Positions 35,052-43,086 of a DNA stretch of 43,160 nt are shown here, in pieces. Every line of letters begins with the position of its first letter. The stretch's first letter is position 1. This DNA comes from an uncultured Prevotella sp. (lineage in GTDB: Bacteria; Bacteroidota; Bacteroidia; Bacteroidales; Bacteroidaceae). The notes under the pieces are model-generated. The model was not told the origin of the DNA. It saw only the letters and a list, made by a program, of their open reading frames with translations, and ran no database searches. The translations under genes and the position numbers were made by a program. The stretch lies in assembly GCA_934204655.1 (NCBI GenBank), contig CAKPZJ010000025.1:1-43160 (forward strand). The letters are read 5' to 3'.

Positions 35052-35256
35052 ACCTTATATAATATATGTTGCGACTACAAAAGTAGCCAATTCTGCGTGT
35101 CTGACCGTCATTACGATGGTTAAATATGCGAAAAACTGCCACGAAACCACCCTTTCTGTGGAAAAACAGAGCATTTTAGTAGAAAAAATGAGGATAACGG
35201 TACCTAATGTAACCATTTTTTCATACTTTTGTACATTCGCTGTAACTCACATCATT

Positions 35257-36660
35257 ATGCCTATGAATCAGGATGTAGTCTATACGATGGTACAACGGCT
35301 TAATACCGAGCTGATAGGCCCGGCGCTGGTCTTCGTGCTGCTTGGTACCGGCATATACTTTACCATCCGCCTGCGCTTTGTTCCCCGTTATTATCTGCAT
35401 GCCCTCCGCCGGCTGTTCAGCGGTACCGGGGGCGGCATACATGCCTCGCGCACGGGTGGCATGACCTCCGTACAGGCCCTGTCTACCGCCATCGCCTCGC
35501 AGGTGGGCACGGGCAACATCGTAGGGGTGGCCATGGCGCTGCTGATGGGTGGCCCCGGGGCCATTTTCTGGCTGTGGCTCAGTGCCCTGTTGGGCATGTC
35601 TACCAATTTTGCAGAAGCCATCCTGGGCCAGTTGTATAAGAGCCGAACCGCTGAGGGGCACATCGTGGGTGGCCCGGCCTACTATATCCGCCGCGGGCTG
35701 CACAGCCGGTGGCTGGCCGGTTTCTTCTCCGTATCCTTTATCCTCGCCCTGGGCATGATAGGCATCATGGTCCAGGCCAACTCTATCAGCACGGCCTTGG
35801 TCTCGCTCTTCCCCGAAGAGGTAACCCCCCTGTGGACCGGTTGTGTGCTGGCCGCCTTCGTGGGACTGGTTCTCTCGGGCGGCATCAGGCGCATCGCCCA
35901 TTTCTCTGAAAGCGTGGTGCCGGTCATGGCCGTACTCTTCATGGGCGGATGCGTGGTGTTTATAGCCTTTCACCTCTCGGCGCTGCCCGGTGCCGTGGTC
36001 GACATCTTCCGCTATGCCTTTACCCCCATGGCAGGGGTGGGCGGAGCCGCCGGCATAAGCGTGATGACCGCCGCGCGTTACGGGGTGAGCCGCGGGCTGT
36101 TCAGCAACGAGGCCGGACTGGGCACCACGCCACACGCGCATGCCATAGCCAAGGTACACAACTGCTATGAGCAGGGCATGATGGCCATCGTGGGCATCAG
36201 TGTAGACCTCTTGGTGTGTACGTTTACCGGCCTGGTGCTGCTGGTGTCGGGCGTGCTCGCCGATGGCTCTGGCATGGTGGGCATACAGCTCATGCAGAGC
36301 GCCTTTTGCTCCTCCTTTGGCATGGTGGGCAACTGGCTTATCGCCGTGTCGCTCTTCTTCTTCGCCATGAGTACCATTGTGGGCTGGTACTTCTTCGCGG
36401 CGCAGAATGTGCGTTACCTTTTCGGCGAGGGGCCCATCAAGGCGTATCGCCTGCTGGTCGTGGTGCTGGTGGTGCTGGCCTCGGTGGTCCAGGTGCCGCT
36501 GATATGGGAGCTGGCCGATACCTTTAACTTCTTCATCGTTATCCCCAATGTGCTGGCGCTGTTCTGGCTGTCGCCTAAGGTGGCCAAGGAGGTCAAGCGC
36601 ATGCGTTTCGAGCTGAACCGTCTGCGTAAGGAGCGGCGCAGCCGTAGCCGACAGGGGTAG
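35257..36660 (+). CDS. Sodium:alanine symporter (AGCS family)
   Basis: The 467-residue protein starts MPMNQDVVYTMVQRL (or two codons later); the far longer frame upstream overlaps the divergent thioredoxin gene and is spurious. AGCS proteins take up alanine or glycine with Na+. The family signature GGMTSVQALSTAIASQVGTGNIVGVA is present at about 68-93, and GLGTTPHAHAIAKVHN at about 288-303. About eleven hydrophobic segments are visible, and the tail is very basic (KERRSRSRQG). A weak TACTTTTG box lies 26-33 bp upstream. No neighbour suggests a specific amino acid. Confidence 0.92.
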   Translation: MPMNQDVVYTMVQRLNTELIGPALVFVLLGTGIYFTIRLRFVPRYYLHALRRLFSGTGGGIHASRTGGMTSVQALSTAIASQVGTGNIVGVAMALLMGGPGAIFWLWLSALLGMSTNFAEAILGQLYKSRTAEGHIVGGPAYYIRRGLHSRWLAGFFSVSFILALGMIGIMVQANSISTALVSLFPEEVTPLWTGCVLAAFVGLVLSGGIRRIAHFSESVVPVMAVLFMGGCVVFIAFHLSALPGAVVDIFRYAFTPMAGVGGAAGISVMTAARYGVSRGLFSNEAGLGTTPHAHAIAKVHNCYEQGMMAIVGISVDLLVCTFTGLVLLVSGVLADGSGMVGIQLMQSAFCSSFGMVGNWLIAVSLFFFAMSTIVGWYFFAAQNVRYLFGEGPIKAYRLLVVVLVVLASVVQVPLIWELADTFNFFIVIPNVLALFWLSPKVAKEVKRMRFELNRLRKERRSRSRQG

Positions 36661-36704
36661 GGGAGCCGTGGCCGGTTTCGTGCATCCTTATCTTACTGAA
36701 CTTA

Positions 36705-37613
36705 TTAATAACACTGGTTGATGGGGCCGTCACTGGGTTTGGCGCTCAGGCTGAGGCTCAGGTCGGCCTCGTCGCCACCCTCGGGAGGGGTGGTGCCGAA
36801 GAGCGATACAGACTTGGTCGTGGTGGCGTTGCGGCTGATGGGCAGGTCGGCATATTCGGCCTGGGCCACCGTGCCGCCCTGCGCGTCGAGCGCCTTGATG
36901 GTCAACTTCAGTTGGCCGGTATCGTTGTGGGGCAGGGTGTACAGCTCAAACTGCGTGGCGCAGCCCGCCATGTCGGCGCTTACCGTGCGCACCTCGGTCT
37001 GGCGCGAGTTTACCACCCCGTAGCCCGTCGTGGCTCCTAAGGTGGAGCTTCCGCCCGTGTAGAAGAACTCCATCCTGCTTACCTGGGCCGGCATGGCCTC
37101 GGCTATGTCTACGCATAGTCGCGCCGTAACCCGCTGCAGGTGCAGGGCGCAGTCGGTGGGGCCGCTCACGGTCATATCGGCCGTGCCCCAGTAAGTATCG
37201 GTTACCTTGTTGTCCTTGAACTTGATTTTGTCGTTGCCCTCTACCGACAGGTTGCCCGCTCCGCTGTGGGCCACGGTTACCACCCGGTAGCTGCCCGCGG
37301 GCAGCGTCAGTGTCAGCGACCCTATGGGTTGGCTGCCTGCTGCCTGGTGCTTGGTTGTGTACACCTGTCCGCTGCTGTTCAGCACTATATACGACACACG
37401 TGTACACACGTCGCCCAGCGCCACGGCCGTGGCACCCGTGCCCGCGCCTATGGGCTGCCGCTCTATCTGCGCCACGTTCAGACTCACCGTATAGCCATCG
37501 GTGACGCCCGTCTCCGGGTCGGTTCCTGATGGCCCTAAGTTGGCTTTCTCGCACGAACAGACCGTTAGTGTGAGCACCGCCGTAAGCAGCAGGGGTAAGA
37601 GGGTGGTTTTCAT
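36705..37613 (-). CDS. Lipoprotein resembling FimB/Mfa2-type fimbrial anchor subunits
   Basis: The 302-residue product has a lipobox VCSC (Cys about residue 21). The first half reads as a beta-sandwich (TVSLNVAQIERQPIG, SLTLTLPAGSYRVVTVAHSG), and the second as another with RVTARLCVDIAE, FELYTLPHN and ISRNATTTKSVSLFG. That pattern resembles FimB/Mfa2-type proteins. No fimbrial major subunit gene is in the window, so fimbriae cannot be concluded. The C-terminus ends in KPSDGPINQCY. Confidence 0.6.
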   Translation of the reverse strand: MKTTLLPLLLTAVLTLTVCSCEKANLGPSGTDPETGVTDGYTVSLNVAQIERQPIGAGTGATAVALGDVCTRVSYIVLNSSGQVYTTKHQAAGSQPIGSLTLTLPAGSYRVVTVAHSGAGNLSVEGNDKIKFKDNKVTDTYWGTADMTVSGPTDCALHLQRVTARLCVDIAEAMPAQVSRMEFFYTGGSSTLGATTGYGVVNSRQTEVRTVSADMAGCATQFELYTLPHNDTGQLKLTIKALDAQGGTVAQAEYADLPISRNATTTKSVSLFGTTPPEGGDEADLSLSLSAKPSDGPINQCY

Positions 37614-37648
37614 CTGTTAGTATTGTTGACGTGTTGATGAGTAATGTA

Positions 37649-37656
37649 CAAAAGTA
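37649..37656 (-). promoter_or_regulatory. Possible -7 box for the FimB/Mfa2-like gene
   Basis: TACTTTTG on the minus strand 36 bp before the ATG. No -33 match is seen. Confidence 0.3.
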
Positions 37657-37831
37657 GGCATAAAAACCCATACCCGTACCTCCCGTGCCCGTTTTTTTTG
37701 CTCCGCCCGTATTTTTCACCGCCTTTTTTAGTCCCCAAGCCACTAAATGGTGATGTAAGATGGTGAGTGTGGGAACTGAGAGTGTCCCCTTATCTCTCGC
37801 GATGGTTCCCCGGCTGCTCTTCTTACTCGTT

Positions 37832-37857
37832 CGCCTTTTTACCCTTTTACTTTTCTT
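37832..37857. repeat. T-rich tract (reverse of the GTAAAAA type)
   Basis: CCTTTTTACCCTTTTACTTTTC is the reverse complement of the tracts at 6878 and 26032. It directly precedes element copy 4. Confidence 0.55.
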
Positions 37858-37864
37858 CCGTAGG

Positions 37865-37941
37865 GACCGACCTTTACGATGCTGGGAGCCGTCTTTAGCA
37901 CGCTGGGAGCCGTCTTTAGAAAGCTAAAGGTTGGTCTTTTC
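37865..37941 (+). repeat. 77-bp interspersed element, copy 4
   Basis: Starts GACCGACCTTTACGATG and ends AAAGGTTGGTCTTTTC, with two internal GCTGGGAGCCGTCTTTAG repeats 21 bp apart. It differs from copies 1 and 2 by a few bases. A small frame across it reads LGAVFSTLGAVFRKLKVGLF but is just the repeat. Confidence 0.8.
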
Positions 37942-37986
37942 GTTTTCCTCGACACCCACTGGTTTGACAGGGACGATTTCCAGGTT

Positions 37987-38024
37987 GCCCCTTTTGCCCT
38001 TTTACCTTTTTACTTTTTGCCTTT
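37987..38024. repeat. Second T-rich tract flanking copy 4
   Basis: CCCCTTTTGCCCTTTTACC and more of the same 7-8 bp pattern, on the far side of the element. The remaining 38025-38180 shows nothing I recognise. Confidence 0.55.
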
Positions 38025-38180
38025 CATAACGGAGGCGGTCTTTATTTTACCACAGCGGTAGTCAGTTTGCTCCAGGAGACAGCCTCGGTGGAAGGCGGGC
38101 GGGTCGTGAGCTATGTAGGGAACGTGCCAGGCCGGCTAAACGGCGGCGCGCCCATCAGGGTGACTGATGGGCAGATAAAG

Positions 38181-38217
38181 AAAAATCCCCTGCCCATGGA
38201 CAACCATAAGCAGGGGA
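38181..38217 (-). terminator. Rho-independent terminator of dxs
   Basis: TCCCCTGC (38186-38193) and GCAGGGGA (38210-38217) form a stem; on the minus strand it is followed by five T (complement of 38181-38185). It lies about 60 bp after the dxs stop. Confidence 0.7.
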
Positions 38218-38275
38218 CGACTGTACTAATAAGAGACTGTACGGGCCATCGCCATGGCCCCAGTCGTTACACACA

Positions 38276-40021
38276 TTAAAGATGTCTGATTATCTGTTGG
38301 GGTGTCAGTTCGTTGTCGAGTACCATCTGCTGGTAGTCGTAACGGTCGTAGAGCCCCTTCTTGATGCCGAAACAGAGGGTGCGCACATCCGAGTTGCCGT
38401 AGTAGCGGGCTATCTTCTCGCCAAAACCACCCTCGAGGGCACCGTCTTCGAGCGTGATGACCGTGTGGTGGTTGGTCTTGAGGTCGCTGAGCAGCTGCTC
38501 GTCTACGCCCGTGATGTAACGTGGGTTGATGAGGGTGGCGTCGATGCCACGCTCCTGCCGGAGCAGGTCGGCCACCTGCTGGCCCAGACCGTAGAAGGCA
38601 CCCAAGGCCAAGATGGCAACCTGGCTGCCCTGATGGGTAACCTGATAGCGGTTGAGCTCATCGTAGTCGGTGTCAAAGTGAGCATCGCTGTGGGTTACAG
38701 CACCGCCCGGAACACGGATGGCCACTGGGTGAGCTGTCTGCCTGATGCCCCAGGCCATCATGGCCCGGTACTCTTCCCAACAGGTGGGCGCCAAGTACAC
38801 CAGGTTAGGTATATTACTCAGCATGGGAATGTCATAGAAGCCTATATGCGTAATATCGTTGAGCCCGAAGACCGAGCCGAGGAACACGTTGATGAGGGCA
38901 GGGTTTCCGTTGATACACAAGTCCTGTGCAATCTGGTCGTAGGTACGCTGTATGAACGTGCTGTACACATTGTACACCGGGCGGAGGCCCGCCTTGGCCA
39001 TACCCGATATCATGGCTACGGCCTGCTCCTCGGCTATGCCCACATCGACAAACTGCCGGCCAGCCTCTTCGCGCAGCTCACGTGTAAAGCCGGCCACGGT
39101 GGGCGTGCCCGATGTTACGGCCACCAACAGGGGGTCTTTCTTCATCTCGGCCAGCAGGTATTCGCCTGTCATGGTGCCATAGTCCTCGGCGGTCGACGTG
39201 CTGAGCAGTTCGCCGGTGGCTATGTCGAACGGCATACTCCAGTGCCAGCGCTCCTTGTCGTGTTCGGCAGGAGCGTAGCCCTTGCCCTTGAGTGTGTGTA
39301 CGTGTACTACCACGGGGTGGTCGGTGTCCTTGACCTCGCTGAGGGTGCTGATAAGGGCCGATATGTCGTTGCCGTCGGCCACATAGCGGTAGTCAAGTCC
39401 CATGGCACGGAAGAGGTTGCACTCGGCCTGGCCCTGGGTGTCGCGCAGCAGCTTTAGGTTCTGGTACAGGCCACCGTGGTTCTCGGCGATAGACATCTCG
39501 TTGTCGTTAACGATGATGATGATGCCCGTGCCCAGTTCGCCGGCCTCGTCCAGGCCCTCTAAGGCTTCGCCACCACTCAGCGAGCCGTCGCCTATCACCA
39601 CTACAATATTCTCGTGGGTACCTTTGACGTCGCGCGCCTTCTGCAATCCTGTGGCCAGAGATATAGAGGTAGAAGTGTGGCCCAGCTCGAACTGGTCGTA
39701 GGTAGGCGACTCAGAGGGACTGCTGTAGCCCGAAATCTCGCTCAGGCGGTCAGTGTCGCAGAAACCGAACGCACGGCCGGTAAGCATCTTGTGAGGATAA
39801 CTCTGGTGAGACACGTCAAAGACAAACTTGTCCTCGGGACAGTTGAACACGTAGTGCATGGCGATGGTGGTCTCTACAATGCCGAGGTTGGGGCCCACAT
39901 GGCCGCCTATATGGCTGTCGCGGTTAAGGATGCCGTCGCGTATTTCGCCGGCCAGTGCTGTCAGCTCGTCGGTGGTGAGCCGCTTTACGTCCTGCGGACT
40001 ATTGATTTTCTCTAAGTACAT
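38276..40021 (-). CDS. dxs: 1-deoxy-D-xylulose-5-phosphate synthase, short form
   Basis: Dxs condenses pyruvate and glyceraldehyde 3-phosphate, using thiamine diphosphate, in the first step of the methylerythritol pathway. The 581-residue product is about 40-60 residues shorter than usual. It has DVSHQSYPHKMLTGR (about 69-83), the TPP motif GDGSLSGGEALEGL (144-157) and VNDNEMSIAEN (172-182), then the pyrimidine-binding domain with VDVGIAEEQAVAMISGMAKAG and STFIQRTYDQ. A few positions differ from the usual form (DVGHQ, GDGALTGGMAFE). Bacteroidetes often carry such a second, divergent copy beside the usual one, so this may not be the main enzyme. Confidence 0.85.
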   Translation of the reverse strand: MYLEKINSPQDVKRLTTDELTALAGEIRDGILNRDSHIGGHVGPNLGIVETTIAMHYVFNCPEDKFVFDVSHQSYPHKMLTGRAFGFCDTDRLSEISGYSSPSESPTYDQFELGHTSTSISLATGLQKARDVKGTHENIVVVIGDGSLSGGEALEGLDEAGELGTGIIIIVNDNEMSIAENHGGLYQNLKLLRDTQGQAECNLFRAMGLDYRYVADGNDISALISTLSEVKDTDHPVVVHVHTLKGKGYAPAEHDKERWHWSMPFDIATGELLSTSTAEDYGTMTGEYLLAEMKKDPLLVAVTSGTPTVAGFTRELREEAGRQFVDVGIAEEQAVAMISGMAKAGLRPVYNVYSTFIQRTYDQIAQDLCINGNPALINVFLGSVFGLNDITHIGFYDIPMLSNIPNLVYLAPTCWEEYRAMMAWGIRQTAHPVAIRVPGGAVTHSDAHFDTDYDELNRYQVTHQGSQVAILALGAFYGLGQQVADLLRQERGIDATLINPRYITGVDEQLLSDLKTNHHTVITLEDGALEGGFGEKIARYYGNSDVRTLCFGIKKGLYDRYDYQQMVLDNELTPQQIIRHL

Positions 40022-40049
40022 GGTTCTGATAATTTTTATGATTGTGGTG

Positions 40050-40057
40050 CAAAGTTA
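40050..40057 (-). promoter_or_regulatory. -7 box for dxs
   Basis: TAACTTTG on the minus strand lies 29-36 bp before the dxs ATG. No consensus -33 is seen at the right spacing. Confidence 0.45.
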
Positions 40058-40118
40058 TTACATTATTTATAAATGGGCTTTACACCGATTACAGAATTAA
40101 AAACCATTTTTACGGAAA

Positions 40119-40169
40119 CCTCACTCGCGCCCATTTACACCTTAATATATATTGCGCGCGCGAGTGAGG
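40119..40169. terminator. Stem-loop in the gap upstream of dxs
   Basis: CCTCACTCGCGC (40119-40130) pairs with GCGCGAGTGAGG (40158-40169), 12 bp, loop of 27 nt. On the minus strand a T-containing stretch follows. It is one of three palindromes in the 40022-40380 gap. Confidence 0.5.
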
Positions 40170-40212
40170 TTATATCCCTGGTTGGGGCAGCCGTCATTGG
40201 GGCAACCGTGAG

Positions 40213-40328
40213 CCCATCCGCGCATGGCGCGCTGTATGGGTGGATGGGTAAAACAGCATCGGCCCTGACAAGAAGTGGCCATTGGCACAACCGTGATGGT
40301 TGGCACCATGCTACTTGTAGTCAGGGCC
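40213..40328. repeat. Two further palindromes in the same gap
   Basis: CCCATCC (40213-40219) pairs with GGATGGG (40242-40248) around a CGCGCATGGCGCGC core. GGCCCTGAC (40261-40269) pairs with GTCAGGGCC (40320-40328), with partly matching inner bases. Read on the minus strand the second begins 53 bp after the stop of the 443-residue gene, so it could be its terminator. Confidence 0.5.
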
Positions 40329-40380
40329 GGTGGCGTGTTGGTCAGTGGGGTACTGGCCTTAGCGGGCTGACTTCTGTCGG

Positions 40381-41712
40381 TTATGGCAGTGCCAGCTCTA
40401 TGGGGCAGCTTACCCGCTCTTGCTGCTTCTTAAACTCTGCGTTCCAGTAAGTAAGCGTGCCCTTGATGTCGCCGCGTATGGTGCGCTGACCATCGTCGGC
40501 AATGTGCTCCTTCAGATAGTCATAGCCCTTGATGTCGCGGCTGGCGGGGTCAGGGTGAATGGGCTGGGCGGTCTGGCCAAGCTCAGACTTCAGCTTCAGG
40601 CAGATTTGGCCGTCCTCCCTGGGAATTTCGACATAGTTTCGGTCGAATGGCGTGAACGCTACCGGCCGTCCTCCGAGGCTGTACGGGCGATAGGCTAAGC
40701 GAACTATCTCAAGCGATTCGCCTACTCTCCGGTAGGCAATGTCCATCAGTACATGCGCATCGTAATTGTCCAGCTGCGAGTAGACTAAGTAGGTGGCCGT
40801 AGAGGTGTCTCCCTTGCAATAAGTCATAGGCTGTATGGGCGTTGCGCGCCATGGAAGCGATGCTATCCTCCATGAGTATATGGTGTTACTGTCGTCTTCT
40901 TTTTGAGGATGGCTGGCATTATACTCCTGGGCAGTTCTCGCCTCTTTTAGGATGGTGTCTATCTGTGCCCTGTCAAACGCTATCTGTTTCAGGGATGACC
41001 AGTCTAAGGAGTCGGCCTGAGCGTGGGCGTCCAGGATAGTGGCTATCTCGCTTTCTGTCAGGATTTGCTTTACCCATCCGGGAACCAGTCTTTTGTATAG
41101 TGCCCGCCGTTCCTGGTTGCGCTTCTTGTTCTTGTCCGCTATCAGACTTAACTTGATGGTATAGCCTAAAGGGTTGCAGCCGTCGGCGGTGATTACTTTA
41201 TGATTTTTGCGGTTGACAAACATGTAAGTGGTGCATGGTCTGCCATCGGCCGTCATGGTCAGCTCGTAAATCCGGTCGCCTTTTCCTATGTTTCGCGCTG
41301 CTGAACGGAATACGGCTTTACATTCTTTTTTCAGTTTGTCGGTCTCTTTGCTGTACGGGAGGAAACGGTAGGAAGAACGGCCGTCCAGCACCCATTTGCC
41401 ATTGGTTATCCCTGGTGAATTGCTGACCATGCCTCCTACTGGCGGGGCCTCGTAGTTTTTCGTAATGAGTTGCTGTACCTGTTTGGAAGATGTCACCTCG
41501 CCGATATACTTCCATGCAATGTCTTTTATCTGTACGCTCCCCTCCTTGTCTACGTACAATGCGATGTTGGTTCGTAGGTTAGCAAAGTTGTCGCTGTCGC
41601 ATACCACTTTCTGCCCATACTCGTAAAGACTGACAGACCTTGCGCCGGGTTGGCTAAAACTGGGGTTGGCCAGGCCTAAACAACATCCCCAGAGTAACAA
41701 TAACTTTCTCAT
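40381..41712 (-). CDS. Exported protein of unknown function, 443 residues
   Basis: It starts MRKLLLLWGCCLGLANPSFSQ, a signal peptide. The mature protein contains several beta-rich, Tyr/Lys-rich stretches (SLYEYGQKVVCDSDNFANL, GRPCTTYMFVNRKNHKVI) and a helical middle (LVPGWVKQILTESEIATILDAHAQA). There is no domain I recognise. Upstream it has two tandem 64-bp units, each with a -7-like box, so transcription may vary with unit number. The next gene downstream is dxs, 359 bp away. Confidence 0.65.
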   Translation of the reverse strand: MRKLLLLWGCCLGLANPSFSQPGARSVSLYEYGQKVVCDSDNFANLRTNIALYVDKEGSVQIKDIAWKYIGEVTSSKQVQQLITKNYEAPPVGGMVSNSPGITNGKWVLDGRSSYRFLPYSKETDKLKKECKAVFRSAARNIGKGDRIYELTMTADGRPCTTYMFVNRKNHKVITADGCNPLGYTIKLSLIADKNKKRNQERRALYKRLVPGWVKQILTESEIATILDAHAQADSLDWSSLKQIAFDRAQIDTILKEARTAQEYNASHPQKEDDSNTIYSWRIASLPWRATPIQPMTYCKGDTSTATYLVYSQLDNYDAHVLMDIAYRRVGESLEIVRLAYRPYSLGGRPVAFTPFDRNYVEIPREDGQICLKLKSELGQTAQPIHPDPASRDIKGYDYLKEHIADDGQRTIRGDIKGTLTYWNAEFKKQQERVSCPIELALP

Positions 41713-41825
41713 CGTTCTTAATTAATAGGGTTAATAAATCAGTGAATGTACTTTTGGTTTGTAATAACGCCCTCTTTCTGTGAGGGAAGTCCTCCACATG
41801 GGAAGAAACGAGTGCTATATGAGTG

Positions 41826-41964
41826 CAAAGATAGCGCAAGTCGAACGCAATCAAGCTCGCTTGAATTGCTGAGGCACCGCCTGTCTTTTCAAAGAGAGTG
41901 CAAACCGAGCGGCATGAGCTTGCTCAGATGCCCGAGGCATCGCCAATCTACTACAAAGATAGTG
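41826..41964 (-). repeat. Tandem 64-bp promoter-bearing repeat, two units plus a start
   Basis: Two units (41826-41889 and 41890-41953) lie end to end, each with CAAAG at its left edge. A third CAAAGATAGTG begins at 41954. Read on the minus strand, each unit holds GCCTCGG/GCCTCAG, an inverted repeat (AATTCAAGCGAGCTTGATT in one, CATCTGAGCAAGCTCATG in the other), and ends CTTG-N18-TATCTTTG-like. The last -7 box (41826-41833) lies 114 bp before the 443-residue gene's ATG. The remaining 41965-42174 holds only a small inverted repeat (ATTCAGCC / GGCTGAAT at 42027 and 42072). Confidence 0.7.
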
Positions 41965-42174
41965 AATAAAAATGGGGGGGTACTATGGAAACCCTTTTTA
42001 ATTTTCTTTAACTCCTTCGCGCTCGTATTCAGCCCAAAAGGGCAGGCTAACAGGCTGTAAAAGATGGCTCAGGCTGAATGGGGAGTAAAAGCGGCTGAAA
42101 CCGGCATGATGACTATAGGCAGGGTGAAAATTGGGGTGTGGCTAAATTTTTTTAGAAAAAAATCTGGCGGAAAA

Positions 42175-42206
42175 TTTGGCGGTTTCGTCAGAAGTAGCTA
42201 CCTTTG
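42175..42206 (+). promoter_or_regulatory. Promoter of tRNA-Pro
   Basis: TTTG (42175-42178), 20 bp, TACCTTTG (42199-42206). The tRNA begins 12 bp downstream. Confidence 0.75.
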
Positions 42207-42218
42207 CACCCACAAGTT

Positions 42219-42291
42219 CGGGATTTGGCGCAGTTGGTAGCGCACACGTCTGGGGGGCGCGAGGTCGCTGGTTCGAGTCCAGTAATCCCGA
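42219..42291 (+). tRNA. tRNA-Pro (GGG)
   Basis: The cloverleaf has a perfect 7-bp acceptor (CGGGATT / AATCCCG), D-stem GCGC/GCGC, T-arm GCTGG-TTCGAGT-CCAGT, and anticodon GGG at 42252-42254. The anticodon stem CACGT/GCGCG has one A-C mismatch and a G-U, which is unusual but tolerable. CCA is not encoded. A consensus promoter and a terminator flank it. Confidence 0.9.
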
Positions 42292-42301
42292 CACTTATCA
42301 A

Positions 42302-42352
42302 GAAAGACTGCTAAGTAGGGTAATGCCTACATGAGCAGTCTTTCTTTTTTTT
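42302..42352 (+). terminator. Terminator after tRNA-Pro
   Basis: GAAAGACTGCT (42302-42312) pairs with AGCAGTCTTTC (42334-42344), followed by eight T. Confidence 0.85.
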
Positions 42353-42400
42353 GTCTATGGTGGCAGTTGTCTCGTCCGTGGCCTTGGTTACAACGTCCCT

Positions 42401-42724
42401 TTACCAGTTGGCGGATGTCATGACATCCCATAGGGCAGCCTTGAGGTCTACGTTGCCATTGGCCTTGAACTGTACGCCTTCTTGCTCAAGCAGATAGCGT
42501 TGCCGGGGGCAGCATGGGGCCGTGTGGCCATCGCTGCCCACCACGCGGTGACAGGGTAGCCCAAGGCTGGCAGTGGCTCCCCGCATTACATGGCCCACCA
42601 GGCGGGCGTGGTTGGGGTAGCCGGCCAGGGTGGCCACGCGTCCATAGGTGAGCACACGCCCCGAGGGGATGGCCGCCACTATCTCGTACACATCGTTGGC
42701 AAACTGCCGGGTATCTATCTTCAT
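42401..42724 (-). CDS. MGMT-family (alkyltransferase-like) protein
   Basis: The 107-residue product starts MKIDTRQFANDVYEIV; the longer frame adds an unlikely 21 residues. It is only the DNA-binding/active-site domain of O6-alkylguanine-DNA alkyltransferase: VLTYGRVATLAG (25-36), the Arg-finger region NHARLVGHVMRG (38-49), and GLPCHRVV with Cys58. Alkyltransferase-like proteins of this size often have Trp in place of the Cys; here Cys is kept, so direct methyl transfer is possible. The gene stands alone. Between it and tRNA-Met (42725-43044) no further gene is seen. Confidence 0.85.
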   Translation of the reverse strand: MKIDTRQFANDVYEIVAAIPSGRVLTYGRVATLAGYPNHARLVGHVMRGATASLGLPCHRVVGSDGHTAPCCPRQRYLLEQEGVQFKANGNVDLKAALWDVMTSANW

Positions 42725-43044
42725 CTCTGTCGTATGGATTAGGTACTGCCCCCTTGCTATGGGCAGCCTATATCTTAGTATCTGCAAATATACAACATTA
42801 TCTGGATAGATGAATACTAATCAATAAGAAATCATGGGAACAGCTGCGAGTTAGGGCCGAAGAATGTAAAACGTTAGGGATGTCATGGCGGCCCCTTTCG
42901 CTAACCCACCGCGTGCGGTACAGGTCAAGGCCACCGCCACGGGTTGTGGTTTGCGGGCATGGCCGGTCGCCAGTGTCGCAACAATGCTGGCCGTGCATGC
43001 CCCGTGGCCCGCCTCGGCCCATTCGGGGCAGAGGGCAATAACGG

Positions 43045-43082
43045 CAGAAGGAGTCGCGGAAAACTCTCCGTGACTCCTTCTG
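43045..43082 (-). terminator. Hairpin after tRNA-Met
   Basis: CAGAAGGAGTCGCGGA (43045-43060) and TCCGTGACTCCTTCTG (43067-43082) pair over 16 bp with one wobble. It starts 5 bp beyond the tRNA 3' end on the minus strand. Confidence 0.65.
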
Positions 43083-43086
43083 ACAG

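Noticed and set aside
37879..38061. A 60-codon frame reading LGAVFSTLGAVFRKLKVGLF
   Set aside because: It is the translation of element copy 4 and the T-rich tract; no start signal or conservation argument beyond the repeat.
41826..41964. CRISPR array
   Set aside because: The repeats are directly adjacent, with no spacers, and there is no cas gene in the window.
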